Below are positions 55,882 to 64,000 of a DNA stretch of 64,000 nt, one piece after another. Source of the stretch: Sutterella faecalis (GTDB lineage Bacteria; Pseudomonadota; Gammaproteobacteria; Burkholderiales; Burkholderiaceae_F); contig NZ_CP040882.1 of the NCBI RefSeq assembly GCF_006337085.1, positions 186,001 to 250,000 on the forward strand. The letters run 5' to 3'. The notes under the pieces were generated by a model, which saw only the letters and a program-made list of their open reading frames with translations, was not told the DNA's origin and did no database searches. Numbering within the stretch: position 1 is the stretch's first letter; each line of letters opens with the position of its first letter. Both the position numbers and the translations under genes were made by a program.

Positions 55882-57097
55882 GGATGCTCTGAGCAAATCC
55901 GAAGATAATGCATTAATTGCATAAATATCAAATATATGATAGAATATGTCTATCATAAATAGATTTGCGAGAGGCTTCGTATGGAACAGCTTTCGTTTTC
56001 GGACCTTGAAATCAGTCTTCGCCGGAAAACCCGCAAAACCCGTACGGAACGCCTCACCGAACGGTTGGAAAAGCTTGTCCCCTGGTCAGACCTTCTTGAG
56101 CTGATTCAGCCCTTTTATTACGAGTCAGGCCGCCGCGGCCGGCAGCCGTTCCCGCTTGAATTGATGCTCCGGATCCATCTGCTGCAGATCGTATACAACA
56201 TGAGCGATCCTCAGATGGAGGATTATCTTCACGAGAACTCTACTGCTCGAAAATTCGTGGGGCTGGCGCTGGCGGACCGGACGCCGGATGAATCCACGAT
56301 TCTCCAGTTCCGTCATCTGCTCGAGAAGCACAACCTCGGCAAGCAGGTCCTTGAACGGGTCAACGACGGCATTGCCGCTGCCGGACTGATGCTCTCCAAA
56401 GGACGCATTGTTGATGCCAGCTTCATTGAGGCCCCGAGCTCAACAAAGAATCGCGATCACAAGCGGGATCCGGAAATGGCGAGCGGCAAAAAGGGAAATA
56501 CGTGGCATTTCGGCATGAAGATGCACGTCGCCACCGACGACCTCATCGGCATCGTCACGAATGCGGTCTACGGACCCGCCAACGAGCATGACATCAGCCG
56601 TGCAAGGGAACTAATACCGTCGGAGACGGAGCAGGTCTACGGCGATGCCGGCTATGTCGGGATGGAAAAGCGCGAAGAATTCCAGACGGATAAGGAAGCT
56701 GAAAAGCGTGAGTACCGGATCAACCTCCGTCCAGGCGTGTTGAAAGGGCGCTCGGCTGAAGACCTTGTGCGTCGGGTTGAGCATTTAAAGTCCAGCGTTC
56801 GATGCAAGGTTGAGCATGTCTTTGCGCGTGTGAAGCTTCAGATGTCGTACCGCAAGACCCGGTATCGCGGCCTTGCGAAGAATGCTCATCGCATCAATAC
56901 GATGCTGGCGCTCTGCAATCTCTTCACTGTGGATTGCTTCCTGAGAAGATTAAAGGCCTAATTGTGCCTATATTGCGGGAATTTCCCTAAAAAACATCAT
57001 ATTGTGCAGATTTTTAGACTGTAAACAACCAAATTTATGTGTTTGGACCGGATTTTCCGGTTTCAGTCATAAAAATCGGTACTTGCTCAGACCTTCC
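55882..57097 (+). mobile_element. IS5-family element with CTAA target duplication
   Basis: The left end GGATGCTCTGAGCAA pairs inversely with GGAAGGTCTGAGCAA at the right end (57097). CTAA at 55878-55881 and 57098-57101 is the YTAR-type 4-bp duplication of the IS5 subgroup. The length is 1216 bp, with one transposase and probably no loss of flanking sequence. Confidence 0.9.
55981..56961 (+). CDS. IS5-family transposase (326 aa)
   Basis: The full-length DDE transposase has the N-terminal DUF772 region (PFYYESGRRGRQPFPLELML). Catalytic residues are Asp in GRIVDASFIEAP, Asp in VYGDAGYVGMEKR and Glu in VRCKVEHVFARVKLQM, followed by the usual Y-R-x-x-R-Y-R-G-L. A GAGAGG lies just before the ATG. 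It appears intact, so the element may be active. Confidence 0.92.
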   Translation: MEQLSFSDLEISLRRKTRKTRTERLTERLEKLVPWSDLLELIQPFYYESGRRGRQPFPLELMLRIHLLQIVYNMSDPQMEDYLHENSTARKFVGLALADRTPDESTILQFRHLLEKHNLGKQVLERVNDGIAAAGLMLSKGRIVDASFIEAPSSTKNRDHKRDPEMASGKKGNTWHFGMKMHVATDDLIGIVTNAVYGPANEHDISRARELIPSETEQVYGDAGYVGMEKREEFQTDKEAEKREYRINLRPGVLKGRSAEDLVRRVEHLKSSVRCKVEHVFARVKLQMSYRKTRYRGLAKNAHRINTMLALCNLFTVDCFLRRLKA

Positions 57098-57284
57098 CTA
57101 AGTATCTCATAGTGAGTTTATGTTGAACCTTTAGCGGAAAATAATTGTTATCAGCAAAATTTACGTTTGAAGGGTAATTTAATATTGTTTGTTGCTAAGT
57201 TGTTGCTATTAATTTATTGGTCATATAATTTATTCGATGTGTTTTCATAATATGCATTGCATTGCGCAACTTAAAATACAATTC
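57098..57284. other. AT-rich flank between IS5 and the AAA-like gene
   Basis: No gene was found. The sequence continues the AT-rich island that starts at 53,840, so the IS5 element has split one foreign segment. It probably held the 5' region of the truncated AAA-like gene. Confidence 0.35.
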
Positions 57285-58469
57285 ATGCCGAACTCGATAA
57301 TAAAATATTGTTTTGCGAATTGTCCGGAGTCTTGTAAATTCCGGAAATCAAATGCGATATGTGGAGACAAAAAGGCTGTCATTTATGCTTTATGTAAAGG
57401 TCTAACTAGAATTTTCATTTCTCGACCACAGCCATTTGGAAAGTCATATCTTATTTCGGTATATAAGGAGTTTTTCGAAACTGGTACTTGCGATTATTTT
57501 GGTCTTGATATTGATAAACGCCGGATAGATCGACCCTACCCTGTTGTTCGACTCGATTTTTCATTCTGTAAGCACCAGAAGACAATTGAAAATTTTCGTG
57601 CAGTATTCAATACCTTCATCACATCAGCTTTCTCGCCCTTAGGGTTCAAATTCGATCCGACGCATGCTTCCATCCGCTTCATCGACCAATTAAAGTATTG
57701 GCTCAACACACTCGAACCAAATTCAATCGTTCTGCTGATTGACGATTACGATGTGCTGCTCACCACTCACCTTGACGATCCAGAGCTATTTAATCAAGTG
57801 AGTCGTGTCTTGGGTGAGTTCTATGCGGCGATCAAGGAGTGCGAAGGCTGCCTTCGATTCCTCTTTATTACTGGAGAGACAAGAATCGGCTTCGATGGAA
57901 TTTTCGGCGGCTTCAATATTTTCGAAGATATCACTTTTGATCCCGACTATGGAACGCTGTTCGGGTTTACCGCAGATGAGATTGAAAGCAACTTCAGAGA
58001 CGATTTGAAAAATGCCGAAGCTGTACTCAATCTGAGCCGAAAAGATCTCCTCAATGAAATGCGCAGGCACTACGGCGGCTTCTCCTTCGACTCTGAAGCT
58101 GAGACGCACATCTTCTGCCTCAGTTCTGTTCTGCAATTCTTGAGCCACCCGGAAAAAGGCTTTCAGCCTTATTGGCACGCAAGTGAAGGAGAGCGTTCAG
58201 AGCTCTGGAACTTCATCAAAAGCAAAGCGCTCAGCTCACCGGACATCTTCAAAGCACGCACAAGCATCACGATGGATGAGCTCGAAGGCTTCAGCTCCGG
58301 CCAGAATATCTCCCTCAAGGCACTTCTCGTGCAGACGGGCTGCCTCACCATCAAATCGAAGCTCAACATGGCCGAGGTCGAATTGGGATGCCCCAACAAA
58401 GAGGTTGAGCATTTTCTCGAGCAACTCTGCGCTGAGGAGAAACTAAAGCGCGGATCACCAATGCACTAG
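57285..58469 (+). pseudogene. AAA-ATPase-like / PD-(D/E)XK family protein, C-terminally truncated
   Basis: The start is ambiguous (57237 or 57285). SRPQPFGKSYLISVY matches the R-P-x-x-F-G-K-S nucleotide-binding motif of the AAA-ATPase_like/DUF1703 family. IVLLIDDYDVLL is the Walker B, and FITGETRIGFDGIFGGF the following T-G-x-x-x-x-G box. The protein then goes through LFGFTADEIES and LVQTGCLTI, where the family normally continues into a PD-(D/E)XK nuclease. Here it stops at SPMH with TAG at the IS630 insertion point. That TAG would persist even without the IS, so the nuclease end was lost earlier or by deletion. Confidence 0.75.
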
Positions 58470-59737
58470 TATATCGTTCTGTAAATAAAGCCATTAATTA
58501 GACGATTTTGCTATAATTGAAGGATCCCACTCACTGGAGCCTCCTCATGCCTCGCGGCCGCCCTGTCGTTACCCCTCTGACACTCACTCCAGAGCAGGTT
58601 GCCTCACTAACTCAGATCGCCAACTCACGCACAGCTGAGAATCGCCAGGTGCAGCGCGCCCGAATTCTGCTCGGCGCAGCCAGCGGGAAGCCGCAGAAAG
58701 AGCTGGCTGAAGAAGTTCAGCTTTCGGTAAGTGCGGTCGCCCGTTTCCTGCGGAAGGCTTTGCAGATCGGCCCGATGATGGCTCTCGAGGATCTCAAGCG
58801 CAGCGGACGACCGGCAACGATCAGCGATGATGCGCGCACCTGGGTGCGTTCTCTTGCATGCACGCCGCCGAAGGATTTGCCGGATGGACCGACGCAGGCG
58901 CTTTGGTCAATGGAGACTCTGGCCGCCTACGTGCGCAAACATGCTGAAGAACAACGCTATGGCGAATCGCTCGGCAAAGCCTCAAAGTCCACTATCTGGA
59001 CAATTCTCGAAGAAGGAGAAATCAAGCCGCACCGCATCCGCTATTACCTTGAGAAGAAGGATCCCGATTTTGAAGCTAAAGCGAGAGAAGTCCTTCTCCT
59101 TTACAAGCGCGTGGAGATCGACCTTCGCTTCATTGATACGCTTGAAGGCTCATCGCAGCCGAACGGCACCGTCTACATCTCCTATGACGAGAAGCCGGGC
59201 ATTCAGGCAATTGGGAACATTCATGATGATCGGCCGCCGCAGCCTGGAAAAGGCTTTACCCGTCGCGACTACGAATATCGTCGTCACGGAACGCTTTCCC
59301 TGCTTGCCGGCATTGATCTGATTACAGGCAAGGTACACAGTCTGATCCGCGAACGCCATAAGAGCTCAGACTTCGCCGACTTTCTCAGGATGATTGATGC
59401 GACGTATGCTGATGAATGTCGGATCTTCATTGTGTTGGATAATCACTCGATCCACACATCGAAGGAAACGCGTGCCTACCTTGATACGAGGAAGGGGCGC
59501 TTCCAGTTCATCTTCACGCCGAAGCATGCATCATGGCTCAATCTCATTGAAGCATTCTTCAGCAAGATGGCGCGTCAAAGCCTGCGCGGGCTTCGCGTCA
59601 ATTCGAAGGATGAGCTGAGGGATCACATTACAAAGTGGATCGATGAAACCAACGAAGACCCCGTGCCGTTCCGCTGGCGCTGGAAGCTCGACGAGGTCCA
59701 CGAATTAATTAATAGCCTTAATTAACGAGCGATATAC
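58469..59737 (+). mobile_element. IS630-family element with TA target duplication
   Basis: GTATATCG at 58469 is mirrored by CGATATAC ending at 59737, with further similarity (TTAATTA/TAATTAA) inside. TA dinucleotides flank it at 58467-58468 and 59738-59739, as for IS630/mariner-type elements. About 1.27 kb, one intact transposase. Confidence 0.9.
58547..59725 (+). CDS. IS630-family transposase (392 aa)
   Basis: The start at 58547 (MPRGRPVVTPLTL) has GGAG eight bases upstream; an in-frame TTG further upstream was not used. It has an N-terminal HTH (QKELAEEVQLSVSAVARFL). The DDE core has Asp in VYISYDEKPGI, Asp in RIFIVLDNHSIH, and Glu in ASWLNLIEAFFSKM, all standard IS630 positions. It is full-length with no frameshift, unlike many IS630 copies, which are split over two frames. 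Confidence 0.92.
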   Translation: MPRGRPVVTPLTLTPEQVASLTQIANSRTAENRQVQRARILLGAASGKPQKELAEEVQLSVSAVARFLRKALQIGPMMALEDLKRSGRPATISDDARTWVRSLACTPPKDLPDGPTQALWSMETLAAYVRKHAEEQRYGESLGKASKSTIWTILEEGEIKPHRIRYYLEKKDPDFEAKAREVLLLYKRVEIDLRFIDTLEGSSQPNGTVYISYDEKPGIQAIGNIHDDRPPQPGKGFTRRDYEYRRHGTLSLLAGIDLITGKVHSLIRERHKSSDFADFLRMIDATYADECRIFIVLDNHSIHTSKETRAYLDTRKGRFQFIFTPKHASWLNLIEAFFSKMARQSLRGLRVNSKDELRDHITKWIDETNEDPVPFRWRWKLDEVHELINSLN

Positions 59738-59739
59738 TA

Positions 59740-60088
59740 GTAATGCGGGATAAAACTGCACCACCCCGAGATTGGTGATCAATATCCAGAAACTGCAATC
59801 CGTCACTTCGTGGATGTTCCTTTTCTGGCCCGGGTCATCCGCATCGTGCTGACAATCCTCCGCAAGCCCTGAAGAATTCCGACTGATGGACAACGCAATG
59901 CTCTCCGCCGCTGAGAAAGGCGCCGGTCTCAGGAGGCACGGCATTGAGGACGAAGCGTCCGATAGCGTCCGGCTATTCGAATTCAATAAAACTCCAGAGC
60001 CGAAGCGTCAGCTCTGGATCTCTATCATCACGTAGGACCTCAAACGCCAACCGCCTGAGGCCCACTTGCATCGACGCAAGTTTGGGGT
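59740..60088. other. Scar sequence between IS630 and leuD
   Basis: About 350 bp with no reliable gene. A forward 49-codon stretch at ~59886-60034 and an antisense frame are both unconvincing. A weak hairpin ACTTGC/GCAAGT at ~60064-60081 lies beyond the leuD stop and could help end the leuCD transcript, though it lacks a U-run. The neighbouring TA and truncated gene suggest this is a decayed remnant of the accessory region. Confidence 0.35.
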
Positions 60089-60748
60089 TTACGCATGTGT
60101 CCCCGCATCCCGCAAACGCTTCCGCTTCCCCGGCAGTCCCGCCATCCAGGGGAACGCATTCTCATGCGCCGCTCTGAACGCATCAATCGCCGCCTTGTCG
60201 GCAAGCGTCGCATCCACCATGTCGAGACCGTCGAGGAGCATCTGCTTGTGGCGCGGTGCAATGTCGAAGTGCCAGTGTCTATCTGCGCCTGCGGCTTCAA
60301 TCGTTTGAGCCGGGAGGTTGATGGTGAGCTCAATCGGCTTCGTCTCCGACAGAACAGAGAGAATCTCCGCCCCGTCCTCTGGCGACACTTTGGCAGCGAG
60401 GAGGCCGTTGTTGAAGCAGTTCGAATAGAAGATTTCGCCGAAGGAGGGCGCTACGACGACGCGAATGCCGTACTGCATCAGCCCCCAGACGGCATGTTCG
60501 CGGCTCGAGCCGCAGCCGAAGTTGGGGCCGGATACGATGATCTTCGTCTTCTCAAACCCCGGGCGATTGAGAACGCAGTCGTTCCGGGTCGTGCCGTCCG
60601 CATTTATGCGGAAGTTCCAGAGGAGCCCCTGAGCGAGTCCCGACTTGTCGATCCCGTGCAGGAACTGCTTAGGCATCAGCTGGTCGGTGTCGAGATTGTC
60701 GATGTCGATGGGTGCGGCGACCGCGGTGAGGGTAGAGAACTTTTCCAT
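60089..60748 (-). CDS. leuD: 3-isopropylmalate dehydratase small subunit
   Basis: 219 aa starting at 60748 (MEKFSTLTAVAAPIDIDNLD). It carries the LeuD signature DNLDTDQLMPKQFL and the substrate-loop motif NFGCGSSREHAVWGL. A typical late helical end follows. With LeuC it forms the [4Fe-4S] isomerase converting 2-isopropylmalate to 3-isopropylmalate in leucine synthesis. It lies 23 bp after leuC. leuB does not follow; the accessory region starts instead. The GC-rich composition fits the core genome. Confidence 0.95.
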   Translation of the reverse strand: MEKFSTLTAVAAPIDIDNLDTDQLMPKQFLHGIDKSGLAQGLLWNFRINADGTTRNDCVLNRPGFEKTKIIVSGPNFGCGSSREHAVWGLMQYGIRVVVAPSFGEIFYSNCFNNGLLAAKVSPEDGAEILSVLSETKPIELTINLPAQTIEAAGADRHWHFDIAPRHKQMLLDGLDMVDATLADKAAIDAFRAAHENAFPWMAGLPGKRKRLRDAGTHA

Positions 60749-60771
60749 TTTTTCTTTCCTCCGGACAATCC

Positions 60772-62235
60772 TTAAAGCTTTCCAAGCGTGTTGGGGTCCG
60801 TAAGGACGCCCATGACGGCGGAAGCCGCCGCCGTTTCGGTGCTCACGAGATGCGTTTTCGCTCCGCGCCCCTGCCGGCCCTCGAAATTGCGGTTCGTGGT
60901 GGAGGCGCAGCGAACGCCGTCGCCCAGAATGTCGCCGTTCATCGCAAGGCAGAGGGTGCACCCGCTTTTGCGCCATTCGAATCCCGCGTCCTTGAAGATG
61001 CGGTCAAGCCCCTCCGCTTCCGCCTCTCTTCTCACGCGCATGGATCCCGGCATCACCTGAGCCCGGACGCCCGCGTGGACTTTGCGGCCTTTCAAAATTG
61101 CCGCGGCTGCCCGGAGGTCCGAGAGCCTTGCATTCGTGCAGGAACCAATAAAGACATGCTGAATCGGAACCCCCGCCATCGTGCGGCCGGGTTCGAGCCC
61201 CTGATATTCAAGTCCGCGCTTTCCGGCTTCCCGCTGGATGGGATCCTGGAAGGCTTCCGGGTCGGGAATCGGTTCATCAAGCGCTGTCGCCTGATCGGGC
61301 GACGTGCCCCAGGTGGTCATCGGTTGGACTTTGGAAGCGTCGATTTCGACCGTTTCATCCCATTCGGCGTCCGGGTCGCTTCGGAGCGTCTTCGCATAGG
61401 TAGCCATGGCTTCAAAGTTTTCTTCAGTGAGCCCTGCCGCATGCGCCTTCACCCAGTCGAGGGCCTTTTCGTCCGGCGCAATGAGTGCGCCCCGGGCGCC
61501 GGCTTCAACGGTGAGATTGCAGAGCGTGAAGCGTCCCTCCATCGGAAGCTGAGAGACGGCTTCGCCCGTGTATTCAACGACCTTTCCCAGTGCCCCACGA
61601 GCGGAAATCGTGCGGAGCACCGTGAGCGCAAGGTCCTTCGGAGTCGCTGTTGTGGGAAGCTTCCCCTTGATCTCAATCTTCATGCTCCGGCCAAGCCGGT
61701 AGACGAGGGTCTGCGTCGCGAGAATGTGCTCGATCTCGGATGTGCCGATCCCGAAGCCGAGCGCACCCAGCGCCCCGTGGGTCGTCGTGTGGCTGTCGCC
61801 GCAGATCACAACCATCCCGGGACGCACGAGCCCCTGTTCGTCCATGAGAACGTGCTCCACGCCCTGGTCCGGGTCGTTGGGGCCATAGAAAGCGTCGATT
61901 CCGAAATGCCGGCAGTTGGCTTCGAGGGTCTCCGCCTGAACGAGGCTCGCGTGATCGTGAATGACGCGCGGGCTGACGTCCTCGCTCGGGATGATGTGGT
62001 CGACGACGCAGAGGTGCGCATCGGGAACGGCCACCGGAATGCCGCGGTCTCGTACGCCTGCAAAAGCCTGAGGCGACGTGTATTCGTTCGCAAAGTGCGC
62101 GTCGCAATAGAGAAGTACGGTTTCCGCGTCGATTCGCTTCACCGTATGGGCGTCGACGATCTTCTGGTAGAGCGTGCGGGGACGCGCTTTAAGCTCCTCA
62201 GCGGAATTCGCGTGAGTGGGTAGGGCAGCTGTCAT
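60772..62235 (-). CDS. leuC: 3-isopropylmalate dehydratase large subunit
   Basis: 487 aa from the ATG at 62235, which has AGGAG at good spacing; the longer frame to 62307 is not needed. Residues include VDHIIPSEDVSPRV, ICGDSHTTTHGALGALGFG, and the cluster ligands FIGSCTNARLSDL and GCTLCLAMNGD. The three Cys of the [4Fe-4S] cluster are present. The acid-base and substrate loops are conserved. It is probably co-transcribed with leuD. The leader upstream contains hairpins that could be attenuation-like, though no leucine-rich peptide was seen. Confidence 0.95.
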   Translation of the reverse strand: MTAALPTHANSAEELKARPRTLYQKIVDAHTVKRIDAETVLLYCDAHFANEYTSPQAFAGVRDRGIPVAVPDAHLCVVDHIIPSEDVSPRVIHDHASLVQAETLEANCRHFGIDAFYGPNDPDQGVEHVLMDEQGLVRPGMVVICGDSHTTTHGALGALGFGIGTSEIEHILATQTLVYRLGRSMKIEIKGKLPTTATPKDLALTVLRTISARGALGKVVEYTGEAVSQLPMEGRFTLCNLTVEAGARGALIAPDEKALDWVKAHAAGLTEENFEAMATYAKTLRSDPDAEWDETVEIDASKVQPMTTWGTSPDQATALDEPIPDPEAFQDPIQREAGKRGLEYQGLEPGRTMAGVPIQHVFIGSCTNARLSDLRAAAAILKGRKVHAGVRAQVMPGSMRVRREAEAEGLDRIFKDAGFEWRKSGCTLCLAMNGDILGDGVRCASTTNRNFEGRQGRGAKTHLVSTETAAASAVMGVLTDPNTLGKL

Positions 62236-62322
62236 GTCTGGGGTTCTCCTTCTTTGAGTAGCCGTCCCGTTGATGATCCCAGCAGCCGGGATCTTTCTTT
62301 GCGGCAAGGAAACTGCTGGAAT

Positions 62323-62341
62323 GACGGCTTTTCAAGCCGTC
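62323..62341. repeat. Hairpin in the leuC leader
   Basis: GACGGCTT, loop TTC, AAGCCGTC: a perfect 8-bp stem about 90 bp upstream of the leuC start. It lies next to a GGACCCCGGGTCC palindrome at ~62342-62354. It may be part of a leader or terminator. Confidence 0.4.
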
Positions 62342-62359
62342 GGACCCGGGGTCCTTTTT

Positions 62360-62387
62360 GGGAAAAAGTCGAAGTCGACTTTTTCCC
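62360..62387. terminator. Bidirectional terminator between the RND gene and leuC
   Basis: GGGAAAAAGTCG, loop AAGT, CGACTTTTTCCC: a perfect 12-bp stem with A/T-rich arms, 54 bp after the RND stop. On the reverse strand it ends the efflux gene and separates it from leuC. Confidence 0.65.
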
Positions 62388-62440
62388 CGGATTGACGCCG
62401 GGAGCCTTTGTCAGGCGGGAGGACTTGGGTTTCCTTCAAA

Positions 62441-64000
62441 TTACGCCTCTTTTCGGCCTGCGTACGGGTACTTCGCAAAGTAATAGTTGAGAAGCACTGG
62501 AACCAGGAAGATCGTGCCTATGGTAGAGGCGATGGTGCCGAAGATGAAGGTGATGGCAAGGCCTCCGAAGACCGGATCCGGAATGAGGATGACGCTCCCC
62601 AGAAGAATCGCGAGCGTTGTCAGAAGAATGGGCCGAAGCCTCACCGCGCCTGCGTCGATGAGCGCGTCCTTCAAGGGCAGTCCCGCCTTCAGATAGTCGA
62701 TCACGAAGTCGATGATGAGAAGAGAACTTCTCACCACAACGCCCGAGATCGCCGTGACGCCGACGAGGGACGAGGCGGAGAACTGAACGTTCATGAGCCA
62801 GTGCCCGGGGAAGATCCCGATGAAGCAGAGGGGAACGGCAGAGAGCGCAATCATCGCGAGTCCGAAGGAGCGGTAGTAGGCAACGAGGATCAGAAAGATC
62901 GCGCCGACGGAAAGCATGAGCGACTTCGCGAGATCCCGGTAGCTGTCGAGCATCATCCGCATTTCACCCTGCCAGAGGAGAACGGCGGGCGACTTCGTGA
63001 GGTCAGGGCGTTCGTCGGACCACGTGAGGTTTCCGGTTGAAAGCGTGCCGCCGCCGGGAAGCTCAATGCCGGCGAGCCTCCGGTCGAGATCCAGCACCGC
63101 GTAGGTGGGCGTCGTGGAGGCGAGTTCGCCCCCGACGGCAGCCGTCATGACGCCGTCCTTTTTGTCGATCTCCCGGGGTTCGCTTCTCGAGGTTGTGGCG
63201 ACGATTTCCGAGAGCGGCACGCGCACGCCCGCAAATCCCGGAACCGTGACGCCCGAAAGGAAGGCGGGATCAAAGGCTTCGCCCTTTGCGATTTCCACGC
63301 GGATGGGCTCTCCGAGGCGCTCGCCCTCCGTATGGGCGTAGCCGATGACGGAGCCGTCCGTGAGGGCCTTGAGTTCATGCGCAGCGAGCGCCGGAAGGAC
63401 GCCCGCGCGGATTGCCTTTTCCCGATCGATCGAGAGCGCAATCTGCGGGCGGTCTGCCTTCTCAGTATTCGTCACCTCCGCCATGTCGTAGGTCGCGCGG
63501 AATTCCTTTTCGACTCTCTCCGCGAGCCACCTGAGAAGCTCCGGGTCCTTCGCGTAGAGCTCCGCATAGATCGTTCCCTTGAGGGGCGGCCCCGGCGGGT
63601 CTTCGAGAACCTGGATGGTGCTTCCGGGCCATTTGGCCGACACGGCTGTGAGCGCCTTGCGGAGTTCCGCCGCAATGACGATCGAGCTTCTCTCGCGGCT
63701 CTTCTTGTCGGTGAGATTCACGCGGACCGCGCCGATCGTGCTTCCTTTCTCCGGGCTCATCCGCATCATGGAATTGAAGTCCGGAACGTCGGCAAGCCCC
63801 GAGGAGCTCTGCCAGTTTCTGACTTCCGGAATCCGAGCAACGAGAGCGGCCACGTCCCTCACGGCACGGTCGGTGACTTCAACGGGCGTGCCGAGGGCAT
63901 TTCAACCGTCACATTGAAGGTGTTCTTGTTGTCCTTGGGCAGAAACCCCATTTCAACGCCGAATTCGGGGGACGGTCCGCCCGGGCCTGAGGGCCTCACG
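62441..64000 (-). pseudogene. RND efflux permease, C-terminal part, with a frameshift near 63,897
   Basis: The reading enters at the window edge as PSPEFGVEMGFLPKDNKN then FNVTVEMP. The frame then changes, and LGTPVEVTDRAVRDVAALVA continues in the frame that runs to 62441, consistent with one base missing in the CCC at 63895-63897. The rest is a RND permease end: substrate-docking regions, then helices (LMLSVGAIFLILVAYYRSFG, LVGVTAISGVVVRSSLLI, GTIASTIGTIFLVPVLL). RND pumps are inner-membrane proton-driven exporters. It could be an HAE- or metal-type pump; the N-terminal helices are outside the window. A sequencing error is also possible. Confidence 0.75.

Noticed and set aside
60850..62223. 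457-codon forward open frame
   Set aside because: Antisense to leuC, which is certain from its iron-sulphur ligands.
62323..62387. Stacked palindromes considered as an attachment site or phage operator
   Set aside because: Their position between two convergent-to-tail transcription units and A/T-rich arms fit terminators better; no integrase is nearby.

Overview
The window looks like a chromosomal segment of a betaproteobacterium, most likely a gut Sutterellaceae (Sutterella/Parasutterella-like). This rests on autotransporters with an extended signal peptide and a C-terminal R-Y-A-F beta-signal, an F-type (tra) conjugation block with GC-rich codon use, leuC/leuD, and a dense, varied insertion-sequence load. 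The genus is inference; no rRNA or tRNA gene was seen.

Layout. 1-2,800: start of a LysR regulator (reverse, cut by the window edge), two unrecognised genes and a VOC-fold protein. 2,900-10,340: a large reverse-strand autotransporter in two pieces separated by an IS1634-like element. 10,556-15,237: two ankyrin-repeat proteins and a DUF1266 protein. 15,398-43,204: one reverse-strand F-type type IV secretion operon, transcribed traA-L-E-K-B-V-C-trbI-(unknown)-traU-traW-trbC-(Cys-rich)-traN-traF-traH-traG and then a GIY-YIG protein. Most genes are coupled by ATGA or TGATG overlaps. traG is split by a 2.4-kb IS1202/ISNCY-like element flanked by a 17-bp target duplication. traI (relaxase) and traD (coupling protein) are not in the window. 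43,205-44,058 is a gene-poor stretch upstream of the operon. 44,059-53,206: a small HTH gene and a second autotransporter, split by a complete IS66 element. 53,429-55,881: an HTH protein followed by an AT-rich DUF262 + HEPN gene pair, a probable defence or toxin module. 55,882-59,737: an IS5 element, a truncated AAA-ATPase-like gene and an IS630 element. 60,089-62,235: leuD and leuC. 62,441-64,000: an RND efflux permease that continues past the window and carries a frameshift.

The clearest unusual signals are these. (i) The same motif (GGGATAAC followed by a run of 9 or 12 C) lies upstream of both autotransporters, suggesting phase-variable or slippage-controlled expression. (ii) The TraV and TrbI homologues carry large extra N-terminal cytoplasmic parts. 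(iii) The traG insertion is exact and would restore the frame on excision. (iv) The DUF262-HEPN pair has a cysteine-cluster insertion in the HEPN partner. (v) Similar HTH genes flank the second autotransporter. Both surface adhesins and the conjugation channel are currently broken by insertion sequences, which points to recent IS expansion.
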